A DNA stretch of 64,000 nt from Membranipora membranacea (lineage: Eukaryota > Bryozoa > Gymnolaemata > Cheilostomatida > Membraniporidae): NCBI GenBank assembly GCA_914767715.1, contig OU612073.1:3038001-3102000 (forward strand), written 5' to 3'. Under the pieces are notes generated by a model that ran no database searches, was not told where the DNA came from, and was given only the letters and a program-made list of their open reading frames with translations. Position 1 is the stretch's first letter. Every line of letters begins with the position of its first letter. Below are positions 34,540 through 48,500 of the stretch, piece by piece. The translations under genes and the position numbers were made by a program.

Positions 34540-36042
34540 CTAACTTCCCACTCCGTCTACAGCTTGCAGTAAGGTGATATTGTCTCCTTTCAAAAGTATA
34601 CGACCTGCAAATAACATTAGTCCACATTTGTAATAATTCAACTTCTCAACCATGTAAGTTTAGGTGAATTGAATACAAAAAGTACTAAACCTATGATAAT
34701 CATATTTATTTGACTTGGTGATTGCAAATAATGGTGCAATAAGATCATGCAGAAATATTATTTTCGATATTACTAAATACGTCTGTTAGCTAAGGCATAC
34801 GATTCACCTTAGTGACATCAGTTGGAATAAAAACAGCTGAACCTGCATCCCCTAATAAAAATCTGACTTGGTGTAGAGCATTTCACAAAAACCAATTTGT
34901 ATGACTCAATGACTCAAAACCACCATGGTTTCCTCAACTTGAAACCACAAAGACAGAAGAAAAATGGCATAATATTCTATTCCACAATGTTCTTGTAATT
35001 GTTACACTATTCTGTTTACTAATAGCTTTATCTCCCGACTCTTAAACGGTCCAAGTATGACGTCAGCAAAACCTAGTTGCCATATATATATATTCAAATT
35101 TTGATAAACAAATAACCTGTTCAACTTTATATCATAATACACAGAAGTTTATTTTAATACGGGCCTTGGCAAAGTTCATCGGCATGTCAGTCAAATAAAC
35201 CCATCTTTATGGTGCAAAGCCTTACAGTTTTTTTATTTCATGTTCAGTGGCAATATCATTATCAACTCTGTTATGTTAATATCTTCGAAAAATAATTAAT
35301 CAATTGCCTAAAGGAAACTGAAACTAGTCATCACTTACCGAGAGTTTTCCTGTTTTTCGTCTTCTGATGGTATTCTTCAGCGTCATCCATTACGACGTTC
35401 ATGTACTCGTCGAATCCGACAATGATTCCTTCGATCCTCAGGTTCACATTCTCATAGAGCCACACTGAAATCCTGCTGCGGTTTTGCAGATACCGAAATA
35501 TCAGGTTCTGATATTGCCAAGTCAAGGAAAGTTTACAGTGAGTTATTATCAATACAACAATGCAATGAATTATGAACTATATATATGGTTCTAGGCTAAG
35601 TTAGCATTGTGAGTAATGAAGCTTCTTTCTTCCTTGAGAACAGAGTCTTTCACTACAACAATCATTCATATAATGAAACTGGATAAGACCACTCTACTGG
35701 CTGAGTCCACTGCTGCAGCTTGCCTCATGAATTTTCTTCTCTCATCATCATGGAACATACCATAGCATGTAGAAAGCATCACCTAAAATTGGTGCTAGGA
35801 CTAAGTAAGTAATAGTAATGTCTAAAGTCTTTTCTCTGATTAAATATTAGTTAAGTTAGGTTTCATATTTTTTTTCAATTATTATTAATTAATTGTCACT
35901 GTGAGTGACTGAGTGTAGATAAAATTGACCTTCAGTCAGTTCACAAATAATCCCATCTCATGGAATTGGCTGATCGATTGGTGTAAAAGGATACAATAGG
36001 TTGAACCATAACCTTCTGAACTTTCTGTGGTTTGTAAGCCAT
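34540..36042 (-). CDS. SNRPE: Small nuclear ribonucleoprotein E (SmE)
   Basis: Three exons: 36042-35995, 35507-35339, 34604-34540; 282 nt, 93 aa, against 92 in human. Exon 1 encodes [16 protein letters not shown]; exon 2 starts [20 protein letters not shown] and covers the Sm1 motif, with [15 protein letters not shown] (the conserved Sm1 end); exon 3 gives the Sm2 motif [15 protein letters not shown] and the stop. SmE joins SmF and SmG in the heptameric ring assembled on snRNAs U1, U2, U4 and U5 for pre-mRNA splicing. Intron 2 holds a 458-bp repeat also present in PARP4 intron 3. The gene is divergent from PARP4, whose proposed start is about 470 bp away. Confidence 0.97.
34632..35090 (+). 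repeat. Interspersed repeat, family B copy 1
   Basis: From TAATAATTCAACTTCTCAAC to CAGCAAAACCTAGTTGCCAT. More than 90% identical by eye to 38848-39278. This copy has about 26 extra bases near 34890. It lies in SNRPE intron 2, opposite to the gene's direction. No terminal inverted repeats found. Confidence 0.88.
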
Positions 36043-36515
36043 TGCTGAGGTGTAACCTTAGCCCAATACTGTCACTAAAAAATGGACAAAATATGAATGA
36101 ATGAAAAATCCGACTTCAAACGTTGAAGATGGCGAATTTGGTGAGGGGTATTCTTGCATTCTGATTGGTCTGTTTATGCCTTCTAGCTACTCAATCTTGA
36201 TACAATTCTTTAGCTCAGAGAAAATTTCTATTAAAGCTCCCTTCTATCAATCGGCAAAGTTGTATTATGTCCTATCTCAAATAAAACAATATGGGCGGAG
36301 CTAACAACAACCCATAGCCAATCAAATAACAATTACCTGCATAAACATGAGTAAATGTTTTGATATTCACAACAGGGAAATAAAATGTCATAATATGATG
36401 GAGACAAGTTTCACTACTTCGACTAAGTTTATTGCAATACAAGACAGTAACTAAAGGAGTTTCCTCTCACATACAAGCATATTTGCATACATTAAGCACC
36501 ATCCATGATTGCAAA
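36043..36515. promoter_or_regulatory. Divergent SNRPE/PARP4 promoter interval (inferred)
   Basis: Lies between the SNRPE start codon (minus) and the proposed PARP4 start codon (plus). No TATA box or factor site is called; the assignment rests on gene orientation only. The 36101-36304 open frame has no support as a gene. Confidence 0.35.
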
Positions 36516-39500
36516 ATGAAATCAGGTATGTTTTTGCATTCCTCTCTGTGCAGCTACTTACATTTACAAGTCAATTATTTCTATAAATAAGTCAGTTGTG
36601 AGTTGAGTTAGTTTACCTTCCACCTTTCTGATCATTTTACTTCACCAAAGGGTCCTCGTTTTTACAAAGTGATACATGACAAAAAAACCTGGAGCTTCAT
36701 GTATCCTCTAAGCCGCTTGTTGTCTGGTCAACTGTATTGCAAGTTAGGATGTCATCTTGTATAGGTCACAGGTGTGTTGGACTGTTAGTGTTGGTGCAGT
36801 TTTGTTTTGCAACCTGATGCTCCAAGGTCTTTCTGTTTACATGAATGTCCCAAACACAGTATTTCCTCAGCTCCCTACCTCCCAAGACATACCGTATCGA
36901 TATACCGTTCGATCATGACTTTCTACTTCTACATCCTGTGCTGTACTGCGAGCCCGAAATGAAATTGTGCGACCGACCCAAAAGGGATTGGCCGAGACCC
37001 CATTTTGGTCATTACACGTATATATATCCTTGATTGAATTAACTTTGACTTTGAAATGGACAGGCTGTATCTGAGTGCTGATACAGAGTGGCATAGCACG
37101 CATTTCACCTCAACTACTCAACAGTGGGCCATTATATTACAATCCTCTCATTGCGCTTAGCTACCACAATCTTATCAATGTGTACAATCTGTATTGAATA
37201 TTATTTGCCATTTATATATACATATCTTATTATCTTAACTTCATTGCAGATATTTTACTTGGTTCTCGCCTCACATCCAATATAAAAAGCCATCTAACAG
37301 ATGACCTAAAGTTATCGAGCCTAAAACTAGGAGCGCCACCAAATAAACTCCTCAAACTCACCAAGGCTACATTCGATACCTCACTGAAAGGATCATCAGC
37401 ACTCCTGAGTGGCCTCAAGCAGCAGTCAAAGACTCAATATGGAGGTAGGCTGATTTCTAATTGGTTCGCGGTAGCCAATGTGTTGGCTCTGATTGGTGGA
37501 TGGGGGGGGGGGGGGAAACCCACCCATCAATCAGAGCCAACACATTGCCTAGGTTCGTGGATATACATACATTGTAATTTTGTCTTTTAGTTATACAGTA
37601 CCTTTACCTGTGATCTCCAAGGCCTACAGCGCTATTGCATCTCTTTCCTTTTCGTTGAGCGTATTTCTGCCTTGAACTATGGAAATCATTGGAGTAAATA
37701 GCTTATTTTACTGTGCGGTGACTCCATAGAGTTATTATATACTATAAATAGCATATATAAGAGTATATATATAGAGTATATAATGACTATATGGGTGACT
37801 CTAATGTTATTAAGATTGGTGAACTCTTTGGTAAGCCTATTATGGACGGAAAGGGACAATAATAAAGCCTGATGTGTGTTTAATAGTTTGGTTGGATCAT
37901 ACAGGTAAGCCCTTGACTTCAGCATTTGCTACACCGTCAGTGAGTATAGATGAAAGTTGGTTTGACAATAAACCATCTCAGGAGCCGAAACCACAGATAT
38001 TCGCTGATAAAATTTATGTGGTGGAGTTCATCTCCCGCGTGAGCTTCAAGGAAAAGTCACAGCTGAAGGAAAAAATCAAAAGCCATGGAGGAACAATTTC
38101 TCATATCCTCAATAAAAAGGTAGGAAGCTACATCAATTTTCCTGTTCTGGTTGGCTAACTGACTGACCTGATTGTTATTCCCTGTTACTAAAAGTTTTGT
38201 ATGGGAAAATGGCATTCAGTCATCCCACTAATGTCAAGTTGATTGGACAGAGTGAGTAATCAAAGTGGTATCAACTTAAACTTATATTTCAGGTGTCCGC
38301 TGTAATCATATCTGATCAGGAATGTGTAGAGTCATATAAATGTAGAAAGGCTCTGGAGTTGTCTATCCCTGTACTGTCTGCTGGTTATATACACGAATGT
38401 GTGATCGAGGGGTCTCTGAAGGATCACGATGAGTTTATTGCAGCTGGGCTGAGCAGAACTGGACAGCTTGGCTCTGGAAAAATATCAGGTTTGTTTGCAA
38501 CTAAAAAAACAGAAGTCGTATTTTGTAATATATAAACAGCAGGAAAAAAACGATTCAAGATGGTAAGGGCCGCAAAGTTGTTTAGTTTGAGCAATGTGAC
38601 CATATAGCATGTGTACCTATCTCTTACTACTAGCGGCTAATAATAAACAATGGTAGAACTTGTGACTTTAGATCGTAGTCTATTAATTCCTTGTTCCTGT
38701 TGGTACGATTCGTAGTCTGCCAATAAATCAGTAATAATATAGTTTCTGAGAATGTCCACATTACATTCTCTATTGAGTTGCCGATAAGAAAAACAGTTCA
38801 TGAACAAAGTTGTTTTTTTGATGACCTTGTTGTTGCATCACATATTGTAATAATTCAACTTCTCAACCATGTAAGTTTAGGTGAATTGAATACAAAATGT
38901 ACTAAACCTATGATAATACTATTTATTCGACTTGGTGATTGCAAATAATGGTGCAATAAGCTCATGCAGCAATATTATTTTCGATATTACTAAAGACGTG
39001 TGTTAGCTAAGGCATACGATTCACCTTGGTGACATCAGTTGGAATAAAAACAGCTGAACCTGCATCCCCTACTAAGAATCTGACTTGGTGTAGAGCATTT
39101 CACAAAAACCACCATGGTTTCCTCAACTTGAAACCGCAAAGACAAGAAAAATGGCATAATATTCTACTCCACAACGTTCTAGTAATTGTTACACTATTCT
39201 GTTTACTTATATCTTTATCTCCCGACTCTTAAACGGTCCAAGTATGACGTCAGCAAAACCTAGTTGCCATATATATATGTGATGTTAAAAACCTGCAAAA
39301 AAATACGATCTAAATAATTATAATTCTATTTAGTGCCTAAACAGCTGCATATAAAATGTTGCGGAATCACACTTCTAAAAGTAGTCTTTAGTAATGAAAT
39401 GCCTCTATGTCTTGCCAGGGAAGTTTTGCTGGGGAAAAACACTACCCTTCCTGTCACTCTTATGGAAATGTTTTTTCTCCGGTCACACAATCTTCATAGA

Positions 39501-42500
39501 TGAATTTTAAATTTATTGCAAAAAAAGTGTGAGTGTTTCTAAATTTTCCTCGAATTTTCAATGAAGTCTCATGTAATTCAGTGATTTCATTTCATTTTGA
39601 TTTCTTGTTTTTTTCCATTCATTTCTTAAATTAAATGGTTATTCAACCCCCAAGCCTGGACATTAAATTACAGTTAATATTAAATGCTTTTGATATCAAA
39701 TTTTTAAAATGTAGTGGGAGATAACAAGGAAACCATTTAAGTCACTGAGTATGTTCTTATTTATCGAGAGCCTGCCAATGACAAAAGTATCTCGACATTC
39801 ATAGATAATACATTGTATTTGTAGATTCAGCCAATAAGAAGCCGCAGAGGAATATCCCATCTAGCGCTGATTGGAAGAGATATGAATGTCTACCCGCGTC
39901 AGCGATGCACTATGTCATGGACGATTACTCCGTTCCTAAATGGGCATTTCTCTCAAAGGCAGTAAGTTTTGAGGATTATCTTCGATTGATTGATTGATTT
40001 ATTTATTAGCTATCACAAACATTAAAAGTTGCGAAAAATGGATACTTATACATTGTCATAATAAGAGCTTGCTACTAGTGCATGGAGCTATGGACATGTT
40101 TCAGTGCATGTTTCAATACAGTGGCTAAATTTGTTTCACCAAAGCACAAAGGTTAAGCATCGGTAGAAATGAGACACCCTTTTTGCTACAAAGAATGGCT
40201 TATATTATATTATTTTAAGGATTATCTTCAGCGCTTGTTTTGATGGTGTAGCTAAGTTTTTTCCATTAGAGCGCAAAAAAGTTAAGCAGATCAGTAGAAA
40301 TGAGACACCGTTTCTGCTACAAAGGATGGCTTATATTATATTATAATAGCTTATATTGAAATAGCTTATAAAGAATTAAAATATAATTAGAATAGAAATT
40401 TGAGGATAAACATAAAATAGAATAGATATAAAAATCCTCATAATCATCGCCATGTCAAAGCAGGGGATACGCTAGAAAGGTCAAACCATAGATAGACGTA
40501 AATAATAATAAAACTATAAATGGCTATTTGTCAGACAGGCAGTATTTGTTTTATGATAATATGTTACGTAATCCATCTTATTAAGATATCTAGGTTAAAC
40601 AGAATCAGTAACCAATCATTCAAAGTTATTACTGACAGAGATTTCATGACAACAGTGTATAGGTAGATGAAGTTTGATAGAGTCTGCCTGCGTATGGCAG
40701 AGGGTCAGCAGAGTGGAGCAACTCTGAGTGCAAGAGAAATAGATAAGATGTTTTTTTTTGTTTTTTTCACTGATTTGAAAGCCCTATATCTGACATAACT
40801 TGATCACTGCCTGACTATAACATGCATTGGTCTTCGGGAGGTCTTGAAGCTCGAGGCTTGTGTGGGGTAGCGATCCTATACCCGTGTCTGCCGGAATCGG
40901 CTACTTTTTTTTTTAAGAGGTTGGGGGGATTTTTATATTGTGTACAAGCGCACAGAGGATCTGCTGTATATATGGTCCTGATACAAACAGACCTGTGTAA
41001 GATGAATGGCTCGCCAGTGCCAAATCATGGATGACATCCGGTGCTGGGAATCAAATCTGGATAATTCGATCACAAGTCCGAACCCTTAAATGTCAGACTT
41101 CTCCTGACTCCTTGATCTAGTGTATAGCCAGCCCATAACCAAAATAACAGGATTTTAGATCTCAGATTTAGCGGAATTGTACATACAGTGTAAGCTGGTT
41201 AATACAGACTTTGTCATTCAGATCTCCTGTTAATTCAAACAAGGAAAATCGGTACATTCAGCCAGATGATCTCAATGCATGCTAATGTCACTTAATTCAG
41301 ACATTTTTTTTTACCCCAGTGACAGTCCTACTAGGCCATGTTTGGTATGGTTTTAAAGATATCAGACTGAAAAGTCATTAGGGCAAATGAAATAAAACAG
41401 CCTGTGAACCTAATTGCAGTAAACTGCTGCAAAGTCTGAAAATTGGGATCTTAGTAGTCTACGCACTTTGCAGGATTTGCTTGGATTTTTTCTCTCATTA
41501 CTTCTACATAAATCTTACTTTATATAGCCTAGGGTCCAATAATACACATTGTATGACCTTTTGTCAATGTCATGATTGACCGCCCTTATTCAAAATGAAA
41601 GAAATTCTGGCTGACATTTTCTTCACTACTTGGCAGTGAATATCTCTGCTCATGGGTATTGCCCAAACATGAGGCTACTTTTCCCAGAGTCTGACTGGAA
41701 AACTCTCATACCTGGAGCAATATCGTAGGTGGCATGAATAGATCAACTTATAACACTCAAGAGCAGACAACTCCAGCAAGATCCTGCATTGTTCTCAGAC
41801 TTTCTCTCGCCCGGGGGGCCGTCGGGCGAGGGACAAAAGTCTGGGGGGCTCAGACTAGGATCTTAGTGGATCATAGTGATTTATTGCCTCCTCCTGACCA
41901 CTATGATCCACTATGATCCTTGCTGAAATATTAAAAAAAAACTAATTGCTATTTTCCACAATTTTTATTTTTTATTATTTTAAATTTGCCTTATGAACTC
42001 ACAATATTCGATTTACTGGGGTAATAAATGCACTTTTCTAATAGGACTGACCCTTTGTTTATGATAAGGGACGTTTGTGTTTTAGGAAAAGTTGATCGTC
42101 CTTGAAGTCCATATTAATCATGTTCATAGAGACTCTGATGGAAACAAGGAGTCAGATGGAAATAAGAAATACCTCGTGTTCTCCATTCATTATGGTGTAC
42201 AGGTAAGTCAATTGCTGCAAAATCACAACCCCACCAATCTATCCGTAATATTGGGTCTTTTTCAATCAAGTAACCTTTATTAAAATTGAAATTCTCTATG
42301 CTTGTTCACCACAAAAAACCCTGAAAATAGAATCCAGTTGCATTTACCATTGGCCATGTATTTACTGTTGCTGCGTGTTATGTAATTTCTCATATTTCAA
42401 TGGGCTCCTCATGGTGAAACTAGGCACTAAAATGTAACTAACATGTGCCTGGTGCTTGGGGCCGTCAGGCGGGGGATTGGGGGGGGGGGGTTGCTCAAGA

Positions 42501-45500
42501 GTCTGGATGCTAAGTCCAGGGGCTAGAAAGTTATTGATAAGCTATTTTGTGCCTTCACTTTTGGTAAGAAAAGACATTATTATTTACAGGGTAAGCCAAT
42601 CAGGGAGTTGCGGGAGGTGGAGGATGCTCTTCACGCTGAACTCTTGTTTGCCAGCCTTCACACACACTATCAGACTATTCTCAAGTACAGGAAACTTAAC
42701 ACTGTGCCATTCCAGAAAGGCTCAGATAAACTACAGCAGGTAACTGTTATATACTTTGCAACATTTATTATGTTTCTTGATTGATCATTGTTGCATTTGG
42801 TTGCTCTATCCATAGTTGATATTTAAGAAGTTAGATGAATGAACAAATTTATGACGTCTAACATGTTAGCCTAGTATATATTCTCTGAATCTTCTTTTCA
42901 CTTCTTTTTTTTCTTTTTTAAATGTTCTCCAATTTTTTAAGTGTCATAGTCGTGCCCTCATTGCCACAAAGGAGATAATTCCATTGTATTGCATATACTG
43001 AGTTTCCTTGTTTGGGTCTGATTAACTTTTGTTGTTGATTTCTCTTACTAGAACTTTCCAGAGTACCTTGTGATTGCTATCAATTAGTTAAATACAGAGT
43101 ATCGATGTCAAGTATGGCAGAACCTTTTAGTAACTGAGATGCCAGTATTTTACCAATTTTTTCATCTTCATTTTGAAAGTTTGATCACAGCACCCTATAC
43201 AAATATTTCTCAGGGAATGAGACTAAAACCAAACATACATACATTTTGTTCGTCCTATATCTGTAGGAGTTATATTCTCGTTTTTATATGTTGTATACCT
43301 GTAGGCATGCAGGTAAAAGAACCCTCCTGTATGGTATAGCTCTATACAGGAGGACGCTGTCACCAACCACTGCAGCTCGGGCCTTGTAGCTCTATGCTGG
43401 GTTAAGGCTGTCAGTAGTTGAAGAATTTAAAACTAAGTCGTCACTATACAACCTTTTCCTAAGCACTGCACCTCAGTGCAGTCATCGTCTTTATAGGCAG
43501 ACAGCCATTATTATAGTTATGTATTATATGTGTAGGCGTTGTTCTCGTGGGCGTTAGATGACATCACACTATCACCAGCTGTCAGCTCATTAGTCGATAA
43601 GATCTGGAGTGAGGCTGTCGGCGAGATTGAGAGGAATCTGAGTATATCTGTATCCTCATTATCGAGATCCAGCGTAGAGGAGGCTGAAGGTAAGATCAAG
43701 GTTGAAGTTTCCAAGTACTTCCGGAATGATTTGACCAGAGTGTGACAAAAGAGATTTATTTTATGTCCAAACAAACATCCCTATAGGGTTCCGGTGATAC
43801 TAGCATAAATCTGAGTAGATATATATTGTTTATTCAGTCTGAAGAGAACTATTTCCACCCATTTATCCAGAGATCATCAAAGTAGCGACGATAGAAAATA
43901 TCTCGTTATTAAGAAATTTAGGCAGGGAGATTAATAAAAGGTCGATTGAAACAAAAAATGAAAGAAAGTAGTTTCAATTTTTATTACAACTATGATTTGA
44001 TGACTAGTTTGAAAACACTCTGTGAGCAGGTGTTACGTGGGTAAAATAACATTTCTCTAGCAATACCCTTGGCCAGAGAACCTAGGAATTTGAATAGTAG
44101 CTATACTCTATAACATGCCCTATTGTGAATAAGATTTCATGTATGCCTCCCTTTTTTCATCTCATTTCAGGAATCTTGGTTGAGTTGAAGGGCTTGTTGA
44201 CAAAAGAACGTAACCGTAACGAGGAGGTATCGATGAATCAGCTGAAAAATGACTTCAATAACACTCTACCATTCAAGAGTCATAAGGACATCCGATCAAT
44301 GAGTGATGTCACGAAGTACCTAAATGTTATTCAGGTGAGTGACTATAGATCACTTTGAGTTAGAATCGTTTGATTTTACATTTAAATTTTCTACAATCTA
44401 GCTGGCACGCCATTTATTTCAGGCAGGTCCTTGTGGAACAGGACTGAAAATTCTATGTATACACACCCCATATGCAGTTAAAAGTCCCCCCCCCCCCCCT
44501 TTCCCCTCTGCATCTTATAAATAAAAAGTAGCCCGATTTCCAGCCAGCAAGATTATAGATTATAGGGCGTCTACCTGTAATCTAGAGGGGATAACCCTCA
44601 CCACATTGAAGACTGAAGATGCACTTACGCTACAGATTTTCCCATCAGATTAGTTAGTCAGGTTTTACTTTTATATTGTTATATTAGCTATCATTTAGAG
44701 AGCAACCCAAAATTTGCATTCTGTAGCATTGGCACAAAACACAGATTTTTTAGTTGCTCCCAATAATAAACTTATATGTAAGCAATTATGCTGACCAAAT
44801 AATCTAGTGTAAAAGCACCTTTCAACCTAGATCACCGAGATGAGGTCTTACCAGCTTACGCACATGATAACATGCATCTTATTTCGGATATTAATTGATT
44901 ATTTTTGACAGCTGATGTATGACATGCTGAGTGTTGGCGAAGCTACAGATTGGACACTGAAAGCCACAACAAAGAACAAGCTTCGCTCGCTCAACTGTCA
45001 CATCGAGCTGATGTCACCTGACAACATGTACAATTATCACAATACAGTCGAGCACTGCAGGTTTGTAAAACTCAACCACTTCTGACCTCACCAGTGGGGA
45101 AATCAAAAATCATTTTTTATTTTAGTATTTATTATAATTACGTTGTTTTTACAAGTGCTTATTCTCTTAAATTTCAAGAAGAATTAGGTTTTTAAAAAGT
45201 GACTAAAATATACAAAGCGGCTTATCAGATAGTTCGAAACTAGAGATATGACAGCTCGTTCAGCACTCTGAGTCCCCGACAGCGGAGAGTGCTGCCAAGG
45301 GAACAGAAGGCAAACAATCAACTTCCATCTAGCTCCCACAGGCGAGCCGCCAATGTATACACGTATACACCAGAAGACTGATAATCATTGCTCATTTGTT
45401 TTGACATGACCTTGACAGATCTGGAAACCCCTAACTGGATCGACATCTTTCTATTAAATACTGTAATTCCAAATTGAGACATTTATCCCTGGCCGCAGCC

Positions 45501-48500
45501 ACAATCAAAGACCATTAAGTCATTTATTCATCCAGATATCTAAAATAAATCTCCCGCACATTAAAGACTATTTAGAATTAATGACTGAGTTACTGGAAAT
45601 ATGCTGTGGAAGGGAACGACTGAACCCCTTGTTTAGCAATGTCACAATGTTGGCGATTGAATTCATTATTGATCATGGTAATATTAATGGGTGATGATCT
45701 GTAAACTTGTCTTATGCAAAAGTGCCATAATTCATCTACAGGGAGGAAGCTGATGATATTGAAGTATTGAATATCTATCAAGTGACTAGACCATCTGAGA
45801 GTCGATTTAAGGAAGGATGGAATCACCTCTTCCATGCTTCCAGGCCAGAGAACTATCTTGGCATCCTTTCCAGGTAGGAAAAAAGATAGGCCATTCACAA
45901 CGTCTTTACAACATCTTCACAACGCCTTCACAGCGTGTTCACAACGTTCCCGCATATAGAAAAACTCACATTCATTTTCGTTTCATTTATAGCCTTGCTA
46001 CCCTGTGATACCTTGTGAGAACCCTTGATGTTACTCGTTTTGTTATTCTCTATCAGTACAGGTCTACCAAAGTTTTGTCAGATTTGCATAGTAAAAATTT
46101 CAAAGCTCTACTCGGCTTGAATTATTGATGGTAGGAAGAGTGCCTTTTATAATATAAGGGAATGTAACGCTCATTCTCTGCACCATGATGTCACTGTCTC
46201 CCAGAAGTGCTTGTTTCTTGTATTGCACATCCTTTAGACTGTGACATCATAGTGCAGAGAGTGAGTTACCTCATAAGTAATTGCCTGACTATAACATGCT
46301 TTGGTGTTTGGGTAGTCTTAGACTGGCAATGCGGATGAGGCGTGCACAGTTAGCGAGTATACCTTAAGCTCTCGCCTATCTCATCTTCAATCTGTGATTT
46401 TCTTATTCCGTGTAATTAGAGGTTTGATGATGCCTAAGCATGTGGTCGATGATTTGGGTGGGAAGAGAACTGATGCTGGAAATCTTGGAGCCGGAATCTA
46501 CTTTGCTGACAAGTTTAGGTATGTGGTATTTTGAAGACAGAAGTGTTTTTTTCTCGGAGTTGGTGATTATGGCTTTCACTCCTGTAACCACAGTCACAGT
46601 TATTAGAATAACGTCACAGTAACTTGTATAAACTTTAATATAGCAGGAATTCTAGGTCAGAAACAGTTACAGGCATATGGAAGTTGCTATAATGTAAAAC
46701 TTTTTGCATAGTCTTTGATCCTTATTTATTTTTTCACAGCACAAGCAATGGCTACACAAAGCCGTTCTCAGATAACACACGGCTGATGCTGCACTGTGAA
46801 GTGGTGACCGGTGCTGAATATGAGACCAGAGTAAGAATGCCTGACCTTACAGTGCCCCCTAGTGGGTACGACAGCGTGAGGGCAAAAGGCTCAACTGCTG
46901 ACATGGCTAGCGAGTTTGAGGTAAATGATCATTAATCAGCATTTTGCCTAACATTAGGAGATTGTCTTGACAATCTGATTGCTAACCTGTTTCCTTGCTT
47001 TATGTAACAGTCAACGAGTAAAATACGCCATAGCATCAACAAGGAGTTTGTTGTAGTCACTCGTATATATATATTTATTTTTTTTGTATCTAGCTATAAA
47101 GAAACATTGTAGATCAAGAGTAATAATTGTTCAAAATGAAGTAAATAAAAGCATGGGTCAGCCAGATAGCCTGTGACTAGAGTGGCGGCATACCCTCCAA
47201 CTTATTACAACAAAAAATCAGACAAACATCATGAAGAGCCCACACACATCATAAAAACGATTATATTCGCGATTGTCTAACAATACTGAGCTTTTTGTTG
47301 ACTTACATCCATGATTTCATCCCCCGCCCCCTCCTGCCTGCTGAAAAGTGAGCAAGTCTCTAAGTTAAACTTCCAATCTTTTTACAGAATAATGAGGATT
47401 GTGTGTATTCTACTGATGCGCAGCGTATAAGATATATCATAGAGTACACAACCGCTGGGGACAGAGCTAGAGGAGTTATCCCTCCTCTCCTGACGACGCT
47501 TCCTGAGGAAAGTGAAACTGAACCTGCCAACAATCACAAGTCAGCTCCTATAACAGGTGAGCTGCGCTGTCATTATTATTTATTAATATGTTAACACCAT
47601 AGTATACACCCATAAACATATAAATATTTATATGTTTATGTATACATCTTATAATAATTATATTAGTAGTAGTTATTTTCAAGACGGTTGACACTCAATT
47701 CCATATTGGATAAATAGATGGTTGAGTGTCTTGATTGTAGGTAAAGGCCCTATGGAAAAAAAATTAAATTTTTGATACTTTGTTCACTGTGGTTGCAAAT
47801 TCTTTTAGGTTTTATTGTAAATACGTTCTGCCAGCTGGCACTTGTATCTTGTATATGGAGCCAAACATGTCAAAGCCCATTGTTATTAGGTTATAACAAC
47901 TCTTGACAGCGAATGTTTCGACACAAAATACCTCACATAAATCCATCTCTATGTTTCTTTCTTGCATAGATGACATTAGTGGAAGGAAGGATGCCCTGTT
48001 GGACATCTTACCAGGATTACAGGCTGATGGGGATAAGCCCGTACCACTTAAGAGTATCAATGTTATAGCTAGTCTTGTGGACTTGGCGGCAGAGGTATGA
48101 GTGATGTAGTAGTATAGGTGAACTTAAATATATGCAAACCTAAATATATGTGATTTTAACAGTATGTGGACATTTTTACTTGTGAGCTTTTATATATGAA
48201 CCGTCCATTAGTTCAGCTTCCTTTTTGAGTGATCTGGCCTGTATCACTTCATTGAAGGACAAAGCTTTTGTCTGTAGCTGCAATCAAATATATCAAAATC
48301 AAATTAACTTATTCATTTTGAAGGTGACGGTACTGCAGGAGTATTTTAATAGCAGTGATGAGGCGATCGAAGCTAAGTTTGTATTCCCCCTCACTGAGAT
48401 GGCCGCTGTGTGTGGATTTGAGGCTTATATCAATGACAAACACATCGTTGGTCAGGTTAGCAATAAGTTACAAACATGGACACAATAATATATTTCTGAT

